In this document: positions 1 through 7,225 of the stretch, one piece after another
How positions within the stretch are numbered: position 1 is the stretch's first letter
Layout: each line of letters starts with the position of its first letter
Origin: Methanobacteriota archaeon
GTDB lineage: Archaea; Thermoplasmatota; Poseidoniia; Poseidoniales; Poseidoniaceae
Direction: 5' to 3'
Assembly: GCA_002726845.1 (NCBI GenBank)
Contig: PBSP01000076.1
Coordinates: forward strand, 1-16,757
Length of the DNA: 16,757 nt
The notes under the pieces: generated by a model
What the model was told of the DNA's origin: nothing
Seen by the model: only the letters and a program-made list of their open reading frames with translations
The model's database searches: none
Position numbers and translations under genes: made by a program

Positions 1-489
1 CCGCTGTTGAAAGCAACCGTTGACGAACTCTCTCAACCGTTTACAAGACACCTTCACGCTGCCCACACACTGGTGAAATTGCTTGCACCCGGAATGGAAT
101 CAGCAAATTATGGACGCATCATTCAAATCGTTTCAACAAGCGTTCGAGAACCAATACCGAATCTTGGCGTCTCCAACACACTGCGAGGCGCCATGGCATC
201 TTGGTCGAAGTCCCTCTCAAGGGAGTTGCATCCATCGATTACCATCAACAACGTCCTACCAGGGTTCACAGACACGGAACGTTTGGGCAGTCTTGCTCAA
301 TCCATTCACCAACGAACGGGACAAAGTATCGAATCAATCCATGAAGGATGGATGAGTCAGGTACCCATTGAGCGACTCATCGATCCACTTGAGACGGCAT
401 CCGTCATTGCCTTCCTCGCATCACCAGCTGCAGGAGCAATCCGTGGCGTTTCATTACCTGTTGATGGTGGAAGACTGCGAAGCATCTGA
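1..489 (+). CDS. SDR-family oxidoreductase, C-terminal part (5' end outside window)
   Basis: The reading frame is open to the left edge, so the start codon and the N-terminal Rossmann glycine motif lie upstream; about 162 residues are visible. Numbering from the TTG at base 7, GRIIQIVSTS (36-45) is the beta-5 strand with the SDR serine, NNVLPGFTDT (81-90) is the segment after beta-6, and GVSLPVDGG (147-155) is the typical SDR C-terminus. The usual catalytic YxxxK is replaced: the aligned stretch reads S56-N57-T58-L59-R60. This is the atypical pattern of some FabG-like SDRs, so oxidoreductase activity cannot be assumed. The gene converges on the permease gene with only 14 bases between the stop codons. 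It may belong to the neighbouring catabolic module, but its opposite strand makes that uncertain. The family call is firm; the substrate is unknown. Confidence 0.85.
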   Translation, partial: PLLKATVDELSQPFTRHLHAAHTLVKLLAPGMESANYGRIIQIVSTSVREPIPNLGVSNTLRGAMASWSKSLSRELHPSITINNVLPGFTDTERLGSLAQSIHQRTGQSIESIHEGWMSQVPIERLIDPLETASVIAFLASPAAGAIRGVSLPVDGGRLRSI

Positions 490-503
490 AATGCAATGCT
501 GCA

Positions 504-1913
504 TCAATCGGATTTTTTGCCGACAGAACGACGAAGGGTTTGGAACGGTGTTTGTTCCTTCTTGGCGTACTTCTGCCCATAGAGGAAGTACGTCACAAGA
601 CCCGCTCCGATTGCTGCTGATGCTCCGATGAAGGCTTTATCACCGATGAAATATATCAAGAACAATCCAGCGACAATGCCCCAAATTTGCATGAATGGAT
701 ACAAGATGCCTTTGTAAGATGGGTCCCAACCGTGGCGATCGCTTGTTTGGCGAAGAATAACAACGCAGGTGTTGATCATGATAAAGATCATAATTTTGAA
801 GCCAGATGCCAATTTTACAACGTCTTTGAGAGGGACGAAGAAGATGGCCAAACCCATCGCCAATCCAGTTATGATAATTGGCCAGTGCGGTGTTTCGTAT
901 TTTTCGTGAACTTGCTCCAACGCAGAAGGTAGCAATTTGTCTTGCCCCATGGCAAACAGGAATCGAGAGGAAGCAAGAATCCCCGCTAAGGCCATCGAAA
1001 TCATTGCTAGTACGGAGATAATCGCAGCAAAGATACCAAATTCTGTACCTGCAACGGTTTCAGCGAAAACAAAAATCGGGTTTTCGACAACTTCACCCTC
1101 CACCTTCCACCATTCTCCAGGAATAGCGGCCATCATCAAGTAAGCGATCATAGCATACAACACCGTAGCAATCAACAAAGAGAGCAGCATACCTGTTGGA
1201 AGGTTTTTTTCCGGATCTTTGACCTCTCCCCCAATCGCAGCGACTTTGGTTACACCTGCATAAGCAACGAAGACGAAAGCAGAGGTTTCCGCAAGTTTCC
1301 AAGGATGCGCAGAAAAGGCAGCCTTGAACGGTCTTGCACCATCGAAACCATCGACGAAGAACGCTGCTATGCACGTAATGACCAACATACCCAAGGTGAC
1401 GAGCAACACGGGTGTTTGAATCGCCTTCACTTTTTTGACGCCAAGGATGTTGACGATGGTGATAAGCACGAGAGCACTCATGGAAAGAACCATCATTTCC
1501 ATGTCGATATCGAAATACGTCGTCACTGCGATAAAATACGCTGAAAATCCAATGAGCGCAAATCCTGACTTGAGCAGGAACGATGCCCAAAGTCCGAGAC
1601 CGCTTATGGTCCCAATCATGGGTCCATATGTTCGTTCGAGATAGACGTAGGAGCCACCGCTGGAAGGCATACCAGATGCGAGTTCTGCTTTCGAAATTGC
1701 TGCGGGGAGAACAACGGCAGCTGCGATGATGAAAGCGAGCCAGATTCCAGCACCCATAATGTCAGCTGCAAACGTAGGCGTTACGAAAATACCCGGAAGC
1801 ATAGCCGATAATGAGATGATGACGACGCCGGCGAGACCAACACTTCGTTTGAGCGTTTTCTTGATGGTTTCAGTACCCATTGCAACGACAGAATCAAGTT
1901 TTGATATTGGCAT
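504..1913 (-). CDS. APC-superfamily amino-acid permease
   Basis: This is a polytopic membrane transporter with about 12 hydrophobic segments. Taking the ATG at 1913 gives 469 residues, normal for the APC family. Residues 22-40 (KRSVGLAGVV and following) form the first helix with its glycine-rich unwound region. SKAELASGMPSSGG (74-87) and GSYVYLERTYGP (87-98) are the classic APC TM2-TM3 signatures. The C-terminus is a short basic cytoplasmic tail. The frame extends to a TTG at 1940, but the ATG at 1913 is preceded by GGGGAT at a good distance; an ATG at 1880, just before the first helix, is also possible. It lies 109 bases after the dioxygenase/deaminase fusion on the same strand, which suggests uptake of an amino acid or amine that feeds the pathway. 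Family confidence is high; the substrate is inferred only from context. Confidence 0.92.
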   Translation of the reverse strand: MPISKLDSVVAMGTETIKKTLKRSVGLAGVVIISLSAMLPGIFVTPTFAADIMGAGIWLAFIIAAAVVLPAAISKAELASGMPSSGGSYVYLERTYGPMIGTISGLGLWASFLLKSGFALIGFSAYFIAVTTYFDIDMEMMVLSMSALVLITIVNILGVKKVKAIQTPVLLVTLGMLVITCIAAFFVDGFDGARPFKAAFSAHPWKLAETSAFVFVAYAGVTKVAAIGGEVKDPEKNLPTGMLLSLLIATVLYAMIAYLMMAAIPGEWWKVEGEVVENPIFVFAETVAGTEFGIFAAIISVLAMISMALAGILASSRFLFAMGQDKLLPSALEQVHEKYETPHWPIIITGLAMGLAIFFVPLKDVVKLASGFKIMIFIMINTCVVILRQTSDRHGWDPSYKGILYPFMQIWGIVAGLFLIYFIGDKAFIGASAAIGAGLVTYFLYGQKYAKKEQTPFQTLRRSVGKKSD

Positions 1914-1972
1914 AACTACATCCCCGAAATCATGCAGCAACTTGGCTTATGATGTGCCTGATACAAATAAAG

Positions 1973-1980
1973 GATATATT
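1973..1980 (-). promoter_or_regulatory. Candidate TATA box for the permease gene
   Basis: On the minus strand this reads AATATATCC, followed by CTTTATTTG, in the AT-rich gap between the fusion gene and the permease. If it acts as an archaeal TATA box, transcription would begin near 1950, leaving a leader of about 37 bases before the ATG at 1913. That fits the SD-like GGGGAT in front of that ATG. It suggests the permease can be transcribed separately from the dioxygenase genes. The call rests on composition and spacing only. Confidence 0.35.
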
Positions 1981-2022
1981 CTCTTGCATTTTTTGAGGAT
2001 ACAAACTACCGTAAACCGGAAA

Positions 2023-3417
2023 TTAAATCTTTGCGATTACCTTCATTTCGACAGCGATTGGTGTTGGTAAAGCCCGGATGGCGAGTGTCGTACGTGTAGG
2101 TCCGTAATGACCGAGCGTCTCTGCCCAAACTTCGTTGTAACCGGCAAAGTCTCGATCCATGTCGACGAGGAAGGACGTGACATCGACGACCTTCTCCATC
2201 GAAGAACCGGCCTCCTCCAGAATTCGCGCTATGTTCTCCACAACCGCTCGCGTTTGCTCCTTGATGTCATACTCCAATGGGGAGCCGTTTCCATCTCGAA
2301 TCGGTCCACCGGGTATTGCATTGGTCCCGGGTTGACGTGGGCCAACACCGGAGAGATAGAGCAAATCACCAACTCGACGTGCGTGTGGGTAAAGACCGAC
2401 GGGCTTCGGAGCGGATTCCGTATTGACAGCATCCTCGCCTTCAGCAGGATTCCAGAGAGCTGGTCCTGTGTTTGGTGATGCCTCAGCAACCGACGTATCG
2501 GTTTCCTCTGAATCGAGGACATTTCGCTCTCCCTGATAGGTCTCAACATCGTCCTCATCGTACTCTTTGTCTCCCTTACCGTTGGATGTTGGATCAAGGT
2601 GTACCACAGCACCACCTGCCCCGTAAAGGGCTTCGTAAGCAAGCACCTTACCGGTCAAATCGTTTCGATTGTTGTTCATCGCAGAAAGCCACCACATCGG
2701 TTTGAATGTCACGACTTTTTGTACACGGATTTGCTGATGAATGGTTCTTGAAAGTTGGGCAACATCTTCCAAACGTCCCTCTTCAAGAAATTCGAGAACC
2801 TTCCTGTTCCATTCGTCATCTTTGAGTGAGTGAATTTTGTCATCGCTCGCCTCGATAAACTCAGTGAACATACGATTGGACATTGACATCGCTGTAACAG
2901 CAACTGCCTTCTTTCCCATTTTACCAAGCACATCCAGACATGCCTTCGCCAAAACCGTTGTTTCGGCTCTGTTTGCGTACACGTTTGATGAAACAATGAC
3001 AGCAGGAATTCGGTTGTCCGGATTCAGAAGTTTCAATGCAACGACCGAACCGACATCGATAGGAAATCCGTTGTATGCCACTGTGCGACTCTGCAAACCG
3101 CGACTGTGATTGGCTTTGTTCCACGCTTCAGCAAATTCTACATCGATTCGAAAAGAATAATCCATCGAACCAAGATCGTGGAAATCTTGATCCACCAACG
3201 TCCATGTTGGGTTTGGATCGGCTTGTATTTGGTGACCGATGATGCTTGGCCATGTTGTGGAATAAACAATGATAACATCTGCATCACTTGCTGCAATCTG
3301 ATCTCTTGCTTCGTCAAATGCATCGCGGAGTCGCTGCCATCCTTCGTTCTGTTCAGGGACCAAGAGCGGATGGGGATGAACAGGAACAACGTAAGAAGCA
3401 AGGATTGAATCGTTCAA
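2023..3417 (-). CDS. Fusion: 2-aminophenol 1,6-dioxygenase alpha-like subunit + RidA-family 2-aminomuconate deaminase-like domain
   Basis: Residues are counted from the upstream TTG at 3423 (466 in all). Residues 1-276 are a LigB-type class III extradiol dioxygenase fold most like the alpha (AmnA) subunit, with VIIVYSTTW (50-58), YNGFPIDVGS (117-126) and DDEWNRKVL (202-210). The metal site is degraded: where the beta subunit has the iron histidine in SPHW this domain has STTW, and the glutamate is absent (TFKPMWW, 239-245). Residues 277-342 are an acidic, proline-containing linker. Residues 343-466 are a complete RidA/YjgF domain with YPHARRVGDLLYLSG, the substrate-binding arginine in GPTRTTLA (R444) and a late glutamate (E459), as in AmnD-type 2-aminomuconate deaminases, which release ammonia to give 4-oxalocrotonate. 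The chosen TTG at 3417 has GGAGG seven bases upstream; the TTG at 3423 would leave only one base. Joining a structural dioxygenase subunit to an enzyme two steps later is odd and implies a complex. No stop or frameshift separates the halves. Confidence 0.88.
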   Translation of the reverse strand: MNDSILASYVVPVHPHPLLVPEQNEGWQRLRDAFDEARDQIAASDADVIIVYSTTWPSIIGHQIQADPNPTWTLVDQDFHDLGSMDYSFRIDVEFAEAWNKANHSRGLQSRTVAYNGFPIDVGSVVALKLLNPDNRIPAVIVSSNVYANRAETTVLAKACLDVLGKMGKKAVAVTAMSMSNRMFTEFIEASDDKIHSLKDDEWNRKVLEFLEEGRLEDVAQLSRTIHQQIRVQKVVTFKPMWWLSAMNNNRNDLTGKVLAYEALYGAGGAVVHLDPTSNGKGDKEYDEDDVETYQGERNVLDSEETDTSVAEASPNTGPALWNPAEGEDAVNTESAPKPVGLYPHARRVGDLLYLSGVGPRQPGTNAIPGGPIRDGNGSPLEYDIKEQTRAVVENIARILEEAGSSMEKVVDVTSFLVDMDRDFAGYNEVWAETLGHYGPTRTTLAIRALPTPIAVEMKVIAKI

Positions 3418-3419
3418 AT

Positions 3420-4316
3420 TCAAACCTCCTCATGAGCGTAACAAGGCCATTCCACAATCGCATTACCCGTTCCGATGATCGTACCGTAACCATGGAGAAT
3501 TGCAGGATAATCTGGAACAGTAAGCGTACTCAGCAACCATGTTAGGCCTCCTCCGTCGGACTCTGCAATTGCTTGTTCGGTAAACTCAGGCATTTCATCG
3601 ATGATCCGTTGTGCTTGACCTGTTCGCATGTAATCGATGATTCGCATGTCCCAAAGATGCATCGCATGGCTCGCAATGTGCTCTCTACTCATGTCTTCAG
3701 GGACATCGGACTCTGTGGTGAAGTGTCGGTGTGAAAGTGAATTGGAAGCAAGTACTACGGCTTTCTTTCCACTTTCGAGAATCGCATCTCGAGTCGCACG
3801 ACCAAGTTCCATCATCATTTCTTGCATGACTTCTACGGAGTAATAATGTCGAGAACGGTTGGAAGAGATTACGACCAGTGGCTTGTCGAAAGCAGGATTG
3901 ACCATATGGCCAGTTGTAATGGTCCCGTAATCGACGCGGAAATCAGGATTGTTCATCATTTTGACAGCAAGACCGGCGTCAGCTGCTTTGTCGTGGATGG
4001 CTTTACTCAATTCCACATCGATATTTATATCGTAGGAATAACGAAACAAATTTGGAAAAATCGGGTCAACAGAAAGCCCTTCGAAATGTGAAAGACCAAG
4101 GAAATGCGTACCAACATACGTCTGCCAATGCGGAGAGAGAATGACGAGAACGTCATGGTCTATTTTTGCGAGGGAATCGCGCAATCGCTCATAACCCCAG
4201 CGTAGTTGTTCCCATCCACCTTCTGAATTCGGCTCATTTTGGGGCGGGTTTTCCGCGTAAACAAGGTGAGGAGGGTGAGGTGCAAGGCATCCAGCAACTA
4301 TTGATCCTTTGGCCAT
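3420..4316 (-). CDS. amnB-like: 2-aminophenol 1,6-dioxygenase beta-like (catalytic) subunit, class III extradiol dioxygenase
   Basis: This 298-residue protein is close in length to AmnB-type subunits (about 305). It would open an ortho-aminophenol ring next to the amino-bearing carbon, giving a 2-aminomuconate 6-semialdehyde. LAPHPPHLVYAENPPQNEP (11-29) is the family's N-terminal signature. The presumed Fe(II) ligands are present: H14 in APHPPH, H63 in LSPHW and E252 in IAESDGGG. Each is one residue later than the H13/H62/E251 I recall for characterised enzymes. H196 (NSLSH) matches the conserved second-sphere histidine. The frame runs upstream to 4373, but family members begin just before GxIVxGC, so the ATG at 4316 is chosen. 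The stop overlaps the fusion gene region, so both subunits are made from one message. The class is firm. The substrate could instead be a substituted aminophenol such as an aminohydroxybenzoate. Confidence 0.88.
   Translation of the reverse strand: MAKGSIVAGCLAPHPPHLVYAENPPQNEPNSEGGWEQLRWGYERLRDSLAKIDHDVLVILSPHWQTYVGTHFLGLSHFEGLSVDPIFPNLFRYSYDINIDVELSKAIHDKAADAGLAVKMMNNPDFRVDYGTITTGHMVNPAFDKPLVVISSNRSRHYYSVEVMQEMMMELGRATRDAILESGKKAVVLASNSLSHRHFTTESDVPEDMSREHIASHAMHLWDMRIIDYMRTGQAQRIIDEMPEFTEQAIAESDGGGLTWLLSTLTVPDYPAILHGYGTIIGTGNAIVEWPCYAHEEV
3425..3431 (-). promoter_or_regulatory. Shine-Dalgarno site inside the end of the upstream gene
   Basis: The minus strand reads GAGGAGG here, and the same bases encode the last residues (Glu-Glu-Val) of the catalytic dioxygenase subunit. 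The spacing points to the TTG at 3417 as the start of the fusion protein and indicates coupled translation of the two dioxygenase subunits. Confidence 0.7.
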
Positions 4317-4397
4317 GATACGACCAAACATCGGTCGCATATGGATGCATCGCTGGAGAAGGCTAAAACTCAAACGAGACGGTTCTGAGCATCACCC
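4317..4397. promoter_or_regulatory. Divergent intergenic region between dioxygenase operon and small membrane-protein gene
   Basis: These 81 bases separate the starts of two divergent genes and must hold both promoters unless transcripts read in from further away. The only TATA-like stretch is TTTTAG on the minus strand (CTAAAA on the plus strand) near 4361-4366, about 45 bases before the dioxygenase ATG. No clear inverted repeat or operator was found. Confidence 0.3.
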
Positions 4398-4907
4398 ATG
4401 GCCGAGGACCATGAACCATCACCTACGGCAGGTGGAGCGGAAACCGAAATTGCCCTCGACCATGAGGTTACGCAAGGAGAAATTTTTCGGGATATGCTGC
4501 GTCACATGATGGCCCCCTTTCTTATAGGAATGATCTTTGGATCCATTTGGCAATTGAATGTCATGCCTCGAATGGAATGGTTAGTTCCCAATCCAGTTCA
4601 TGGTTCCTTTGCAATTTATTTGCTCATCTCTCCATTGATGTACAAACTGTTGGTTGGAAATGAGATGAGTCGAGCGAGTGAGTACACGATGGGATTTGCT
4701 GTAACGGCCTGCGTTCTTTCGATGGCCTGGATGTTCCAAGGCGCATCGGTGTATTGTGGAGCCTACATACCTGCCATCGCGTGGCTATGGATCAGTTCCT
4801 ATTGGCTTCAATTTGATTTCCCACCGTTCCGATACGGCCTCTGGCACGGAATCGGTGTAAATGTCGGAGCATTTGGCGGCAGCGTCCTGTCTTTCATCTA
4901 CATCTAA
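4398..4907 (+). CDS. Small multi-pass membrane protein of unknown function
   Basis: I do not recognise this 169-residue protein. It has a polar, acidic N-terminus (1-30) followed by about five hydrophobic segments, near 38-54, 68-86, 96-115, 118-137 and 148-167. Notable short features are PNPVHGSFAIYLL (64-76), WMFQGASVYCGAYIP (111-125) and GLWHGIGVNVGAFGG (147-161). There is no transporter or enzyme motif I can name. It sits alone on the plus strand between the panB unit and the dioxygenase unit, and its stop codon overlaps that of panB by four bases. No Shine-Dalgarno site precedes its ATG, so it may be leaderless. The frame is intact and its composition is convincingly that of an integral membrane protein. 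Confidence 0.75.
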   Translation: MAEDHEPSPTAGGAETEIALDHEVTQGEIFRDMLRHMMAPFLIGMIFGSIWQLNVMPRMEWLVPNPVHGSFAIYLLISPLMYKLLVGNEMSRASEYTMGFAVTACVLSMAWMFQGASVYCGAYIPAIAWLWISSYWLQFDFPPFRYGLWHGIGVNVGAFGGSVLSFIYI

Positions 4908-5725
4908 GAAGTGTAGGATTCGGATTCGTTAGGAAAATCTCCAGAACGGACGTCCTCACAATACGATTGAATTGCAGCACCGATGTCTTCGGCTAAGTTG
5001 AGATATCGGCGCAGGAAGCGGGGTGAAAAATCCATCGTGATCCCAAGAAGATCGTGCAGAACCAAAACTTGTCCGTCGCAATGAGGGCCAGCCCCAATTC
5101 CAATGACTGGGATGTTCAGTTCGTTTTTTACGCGTTGAGCCAATTCCTTTGGAATCTTTTCAAGGACGATTGCAAAGCACCCGGCCGCCTCCAACAATTT
5201 TGCATCAGCAATTAATTTCTCAGCCTCAGCATCCTCTTTTGCTCGAACCGAATAAGTACCAAATTTGTAGATGCTCTGCGGAGTCAACCCAAGATGGCCC
5301 ATCACAGGGATTCCAGCCGTCAAAATACGTTCAATGGATTCAACAATCTCTGCGCCACCTTCCAACTTGACGGCATGACCTTCAGCTTCTTTCATAATTC
5401 GAATTGCACTTTCCAGGGCTTGACGTGAGTTTCCTTGATACGTACCAAACGGCATATCAACGACGATAAGCGCTCGATCGACAGCCCTTTGTACGCATTG
5501 TGCGTGATAGATCATATGATCCAGCGTCATCGGAACTGTCGTAACCTGACCAGCCATGACGTTTGAGGCAGAATCGCCAACAAGAATTACATCAACTCCA
5601 GCTGCATCGACAAGACGGGCGAGAGAGTAATCGTATGCGGTCAGCATCGTAATGGGTTCACCAGCGCGTTTCATTTCTTGCAACGTGTGCGTCGTTACCT
5701 TGGTCGCTTTACTGTGAACCGACAT
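4904..5725 (-). CDS. panB: 3-methyl-2-oxobutanoate hydroxymethyltransferase (ketopantoate hydroxymethyltransferase)
   Basis: PanB transfers a one-carbon unit from methylene-tetrahydrofolate (or an archaeal pterin equivalent) to 2-oxoisovalerate, giving ketopantoate for pantothenate and coenzyme A. The 273 residues match the usual length of 260-280. Conserved positions are visible: TAYDY (29-33), LVGDSASNV with the metal ligand D51, VVDMPFGTY with D90, VKLEGG with E122, the catalytic glutamate in VLEKIP (E189), and IGIGAGPHCDGQVLVLHD (208-225). It follows the aldehyde dehydrogenase by 54 bases on the same strand and has GAGG (5733-5736) at a good distance from its ATG, so it is probably co-transcribed. 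Its role is biosynthetic and unlike its neighbours. It may simply share the promoter, or help meet CoA demand when the catabolic route ends in acyl-CoA. Confidence 0.95.
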   Translation of the reverse strand: MSVHSKATKVTTHTLQEMKRAGEPITMLTAYDYSLARLVDAAGVDVILVGDSASNVMAGQVTTVPMTLDHMIYHAQCVQRAVDRALIVVDMPFGTYQGNSRQALESAIRIMKEAEGHAVKLEGGAEIVESIERILTAGIPVMGHLGLTPQSIYKFGTYSVRAKEDAEAEKLIADAKLLEAAGCFAIVLEKIPKELAQRVKNELNIPVIGIGAGPHCDGQVLVLHDLLGITMDFSPRFLRRYLNLAEDIGAAIQSYCEDVRSGDFPNESESYTS

Positions 5726-5732
5726 CGTCCTG

Positions 5733-5736
5733 CCTC
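5733..5736 (-). promoter_or_regulatory. Shine-Dalgarno site of panB
   Basis: The minus strand reads GAGG seven bases before the panB ATG at 5725. No TATA-like element is evident in the 54-base gap, which favours read-through from the aldehyde dehydrogenase gene. Confidence 0.5.
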
Positions 5737-5779
5737 ATGCTGCCGATTGAATTCACCATTTCAAAGGCTCGCTGCTCAA

Positions 5780-7225
5780 TCAATCGTGTTTAATGCAAAC
5801 ATTGAGTGGTTCGGAAAAGAAATTCAGACTCCAATATCCCCCTTCGCGTCCCACACCTGAGTTCTTCACACCTCCGAACGGTGTTCGTAGGTCTCGGTGC
5901 AGCCACGTGTTGATCCAGACAATTCCTGTTTCGATTTTCTGAGCCAATGCATGCGCACGTTCGGCGTCCTTGGACCACACCGAACCGGCGAGCCCATATT
6001 GGGTTGAATTGGCCATTGCTATCGCCTCGTCATCGGAATCAAAGCGATGGATGGTAACCACTGGGCCAAAGATTTCCTCTGTAACGGTACGTGAGGTGTG
6101 GTTCAGTCCATCGATGATTGTGGGTCTCAAGAACGCTCCATCAGGTGTAGGACCGACCTGTCCCGTCATTTCACGCGTTCCCCCCGCAAGGACGGCGCCG
6201 CCTTCTTCAATACCAAGTTGGATGTAGGATTCGACTTTACGGAGATGTTCCTGACTGATGAGAGCGCCTATTTGTGTGGACTCGTCCTCTGGTGCGCCGC
6301 ACACCATTCGCTCAACTCGTTCGACAAATTTAGCAAGAAATCGGTCGGCGATTGAGGCATGCAGAAGAATTCGTGAGCCGCAAAGACAAACCTGCCCGCT
6401 GTTGGTGAAGCCTGCCCGAAGCGTGCCGTCAAGAGCGAGTTCAAGGTCGGCATCATCGAGAACGATTGTTGCGTTTTTGCCACCCAACTCCAACGACAAT
6501 TTCTTGAACATCGGTGCTGATGTTGCCGCAACATGACGGCCTGTTGAAGTACCTCCTGTGAATGAAATCGCACGTATCGATGGATGTTCAAGAATGGCTT
6601 GCCCTACCTCCGGACCATACCCATGAACAACGTTGAGAACGCCGTCAGGAAGTCCAACCTCAGAAGCCACTTCACAGAGAAGATTCGCAGTCGATGGGGT
6701 TAATTCACTTGGTTTTGCAACAACAGTGTTGCCCATCAAGAGTGCAGGTGCTACCTTCCAACTGAGCAAGTAAAGTGGTAGATTCCATGGTGTGATGAGT
6801 CCGACCGTTCCAATCGCTTTACGATGCACGAAATTCGTTGCGTCGTCCATTTCAAACACCTCCTGCTCCTGTTGTTGAGCATACGTCGCAAAAAATCGAA
6901 AATTGTCAACCGAACGTTGTGCATCAACGCGTCGGGCAAGTACCAACGGTTTCCCAGTATCTCGAGATTCTCGCCGTGCCAGTTCCTCTTTTCGAGCCGC
7001 AAGTCCATCCGCTAGACGATCAAGCCAATTCGCTCGTTCCTGGATGCTCAGTGCAGACCATTCCTTTTGAGCAGCCTTCGCAGCGTTAACAGCAGACTCA
7101 ACATCCGAGGCGTCCGAACGTGGTAAGGTTCCAATCCTCTCTCCGGTTGCAGGATTGATGTTCTCAATCGTTTGTTGATGTTCTGCATCGACAAAGATTC
7201 CACCAATGAAATTCATTGCGTTCAT
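5780..7225 (-). CDS. amnC-like: ALDH8-type semialdehyde dehydrogenase (2-aminomuconate or 2-hydroxymuconate semialdehyde dehydrogenase-like)
   Basis: This NAD-dependent enzyme would oxidise the ring-cleavage semialdehyde to 2-aminomuconate. From the ATG at 7225 it has 481 residues, normal for the family. The oxyanion asparagine lies in TPWNLP (N148), the cofactor lysine in AKPSE (K171), the general base in LELGGK (E246), the nucleophile in SGQVC (C280) and the EEIFGPV motif at 383-389. R110 and R444 (the latter in NTWLHRDLRTPFGG) match arginines that bind the substrate carboxylate in aminomuconate semialdehyde dehydrogenases, by my positional estimate. The ending FFSEPLNVCIKH is typical of the muconate-semialdehyde group. 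The frame extends to 7438, but that part is the asparaginase gene in another frame; the ATG at 7225 forms an ATGA overlap with the asparaginase stop. Placement beside the dioxygenase subunits supports the pathway. The 2-amino versus 2-hydroxy preference cannot be read from sequence. Confidence 0.9.
   Translation of the reverse strand: MNAMNFIGGIFVDAEHQQTIENINPATGERIGTLPRSDASDVESAVNAAKAAQKEWSALSIQERANWLDRLADGLAARKEELARRESRDTGKPLVLARRVDAQRSVDNFRFFATYAQQQEQEVFEMDDATNFVHRKAIGTVGLITPWNLPLYLLSWKVAPALLMGNTVVAKPSELTPSTANLLCEVASEVGLPDGVLNVVHGYGPEVGQAILEHPSIRAISFTGGTSTGRHVAATSAPMFKKLSLELGGKNATIVLDDADLELALDGTLRAGFTNSGQVCLCGSRILLHASIADRFLAKFVERVERMVCGAPEDESTQIGALISQEHLRKVESYIQLGIEEGGAVLAGGTREMTGQVGPTPDGAFLRPTIIDGLNHTSRTVTEEIFGPVVTIHRFDSDDEAIAMANSTQYGLAGSVWSKDAERAHALAQKIETGIVWINTWLHRDLRTPFGGVKNSGVGREGGYWSLNFFSEPLNVCIKHD

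Noticed and set aside
1093..1590. Long minus-strand frame inside the permease gene
   Set aside because: It is a shadow frame rich in Arg, Cys and Trp with no domain pattern; the permease frame carries clear membrane helices and APC motifs.
1941..2022. Terminator after the dioxygenase/deaminase fusion
   Set aside because: There are only short T-runs and no stable hairpin on the minus strand; the evidence is too weak to annotate.
2023..3417. The fusion as two separate overlapping or adjacent genes
   Set aside because: The frame runs without a stop through a plausible acidic linker, and no ATG lies in the linker before the RidA domain.
3420..4316. LigB-fold protein as a MEMO/AMMECR-type protein without ring-cleavage activity
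   Set aside because: All three iron ligands and the aminophenol-dioxygenase N-terminal signature PHPPHLVYAENPPQNEP are present.
4317..4373. Extra 19 N-terminal residues of the catalytic dioxygenase subunit
   Set aside because: Homologues begin just before the GxIVxGC strand; the extension looks non-coding and would use up most of the divergent promoter region.
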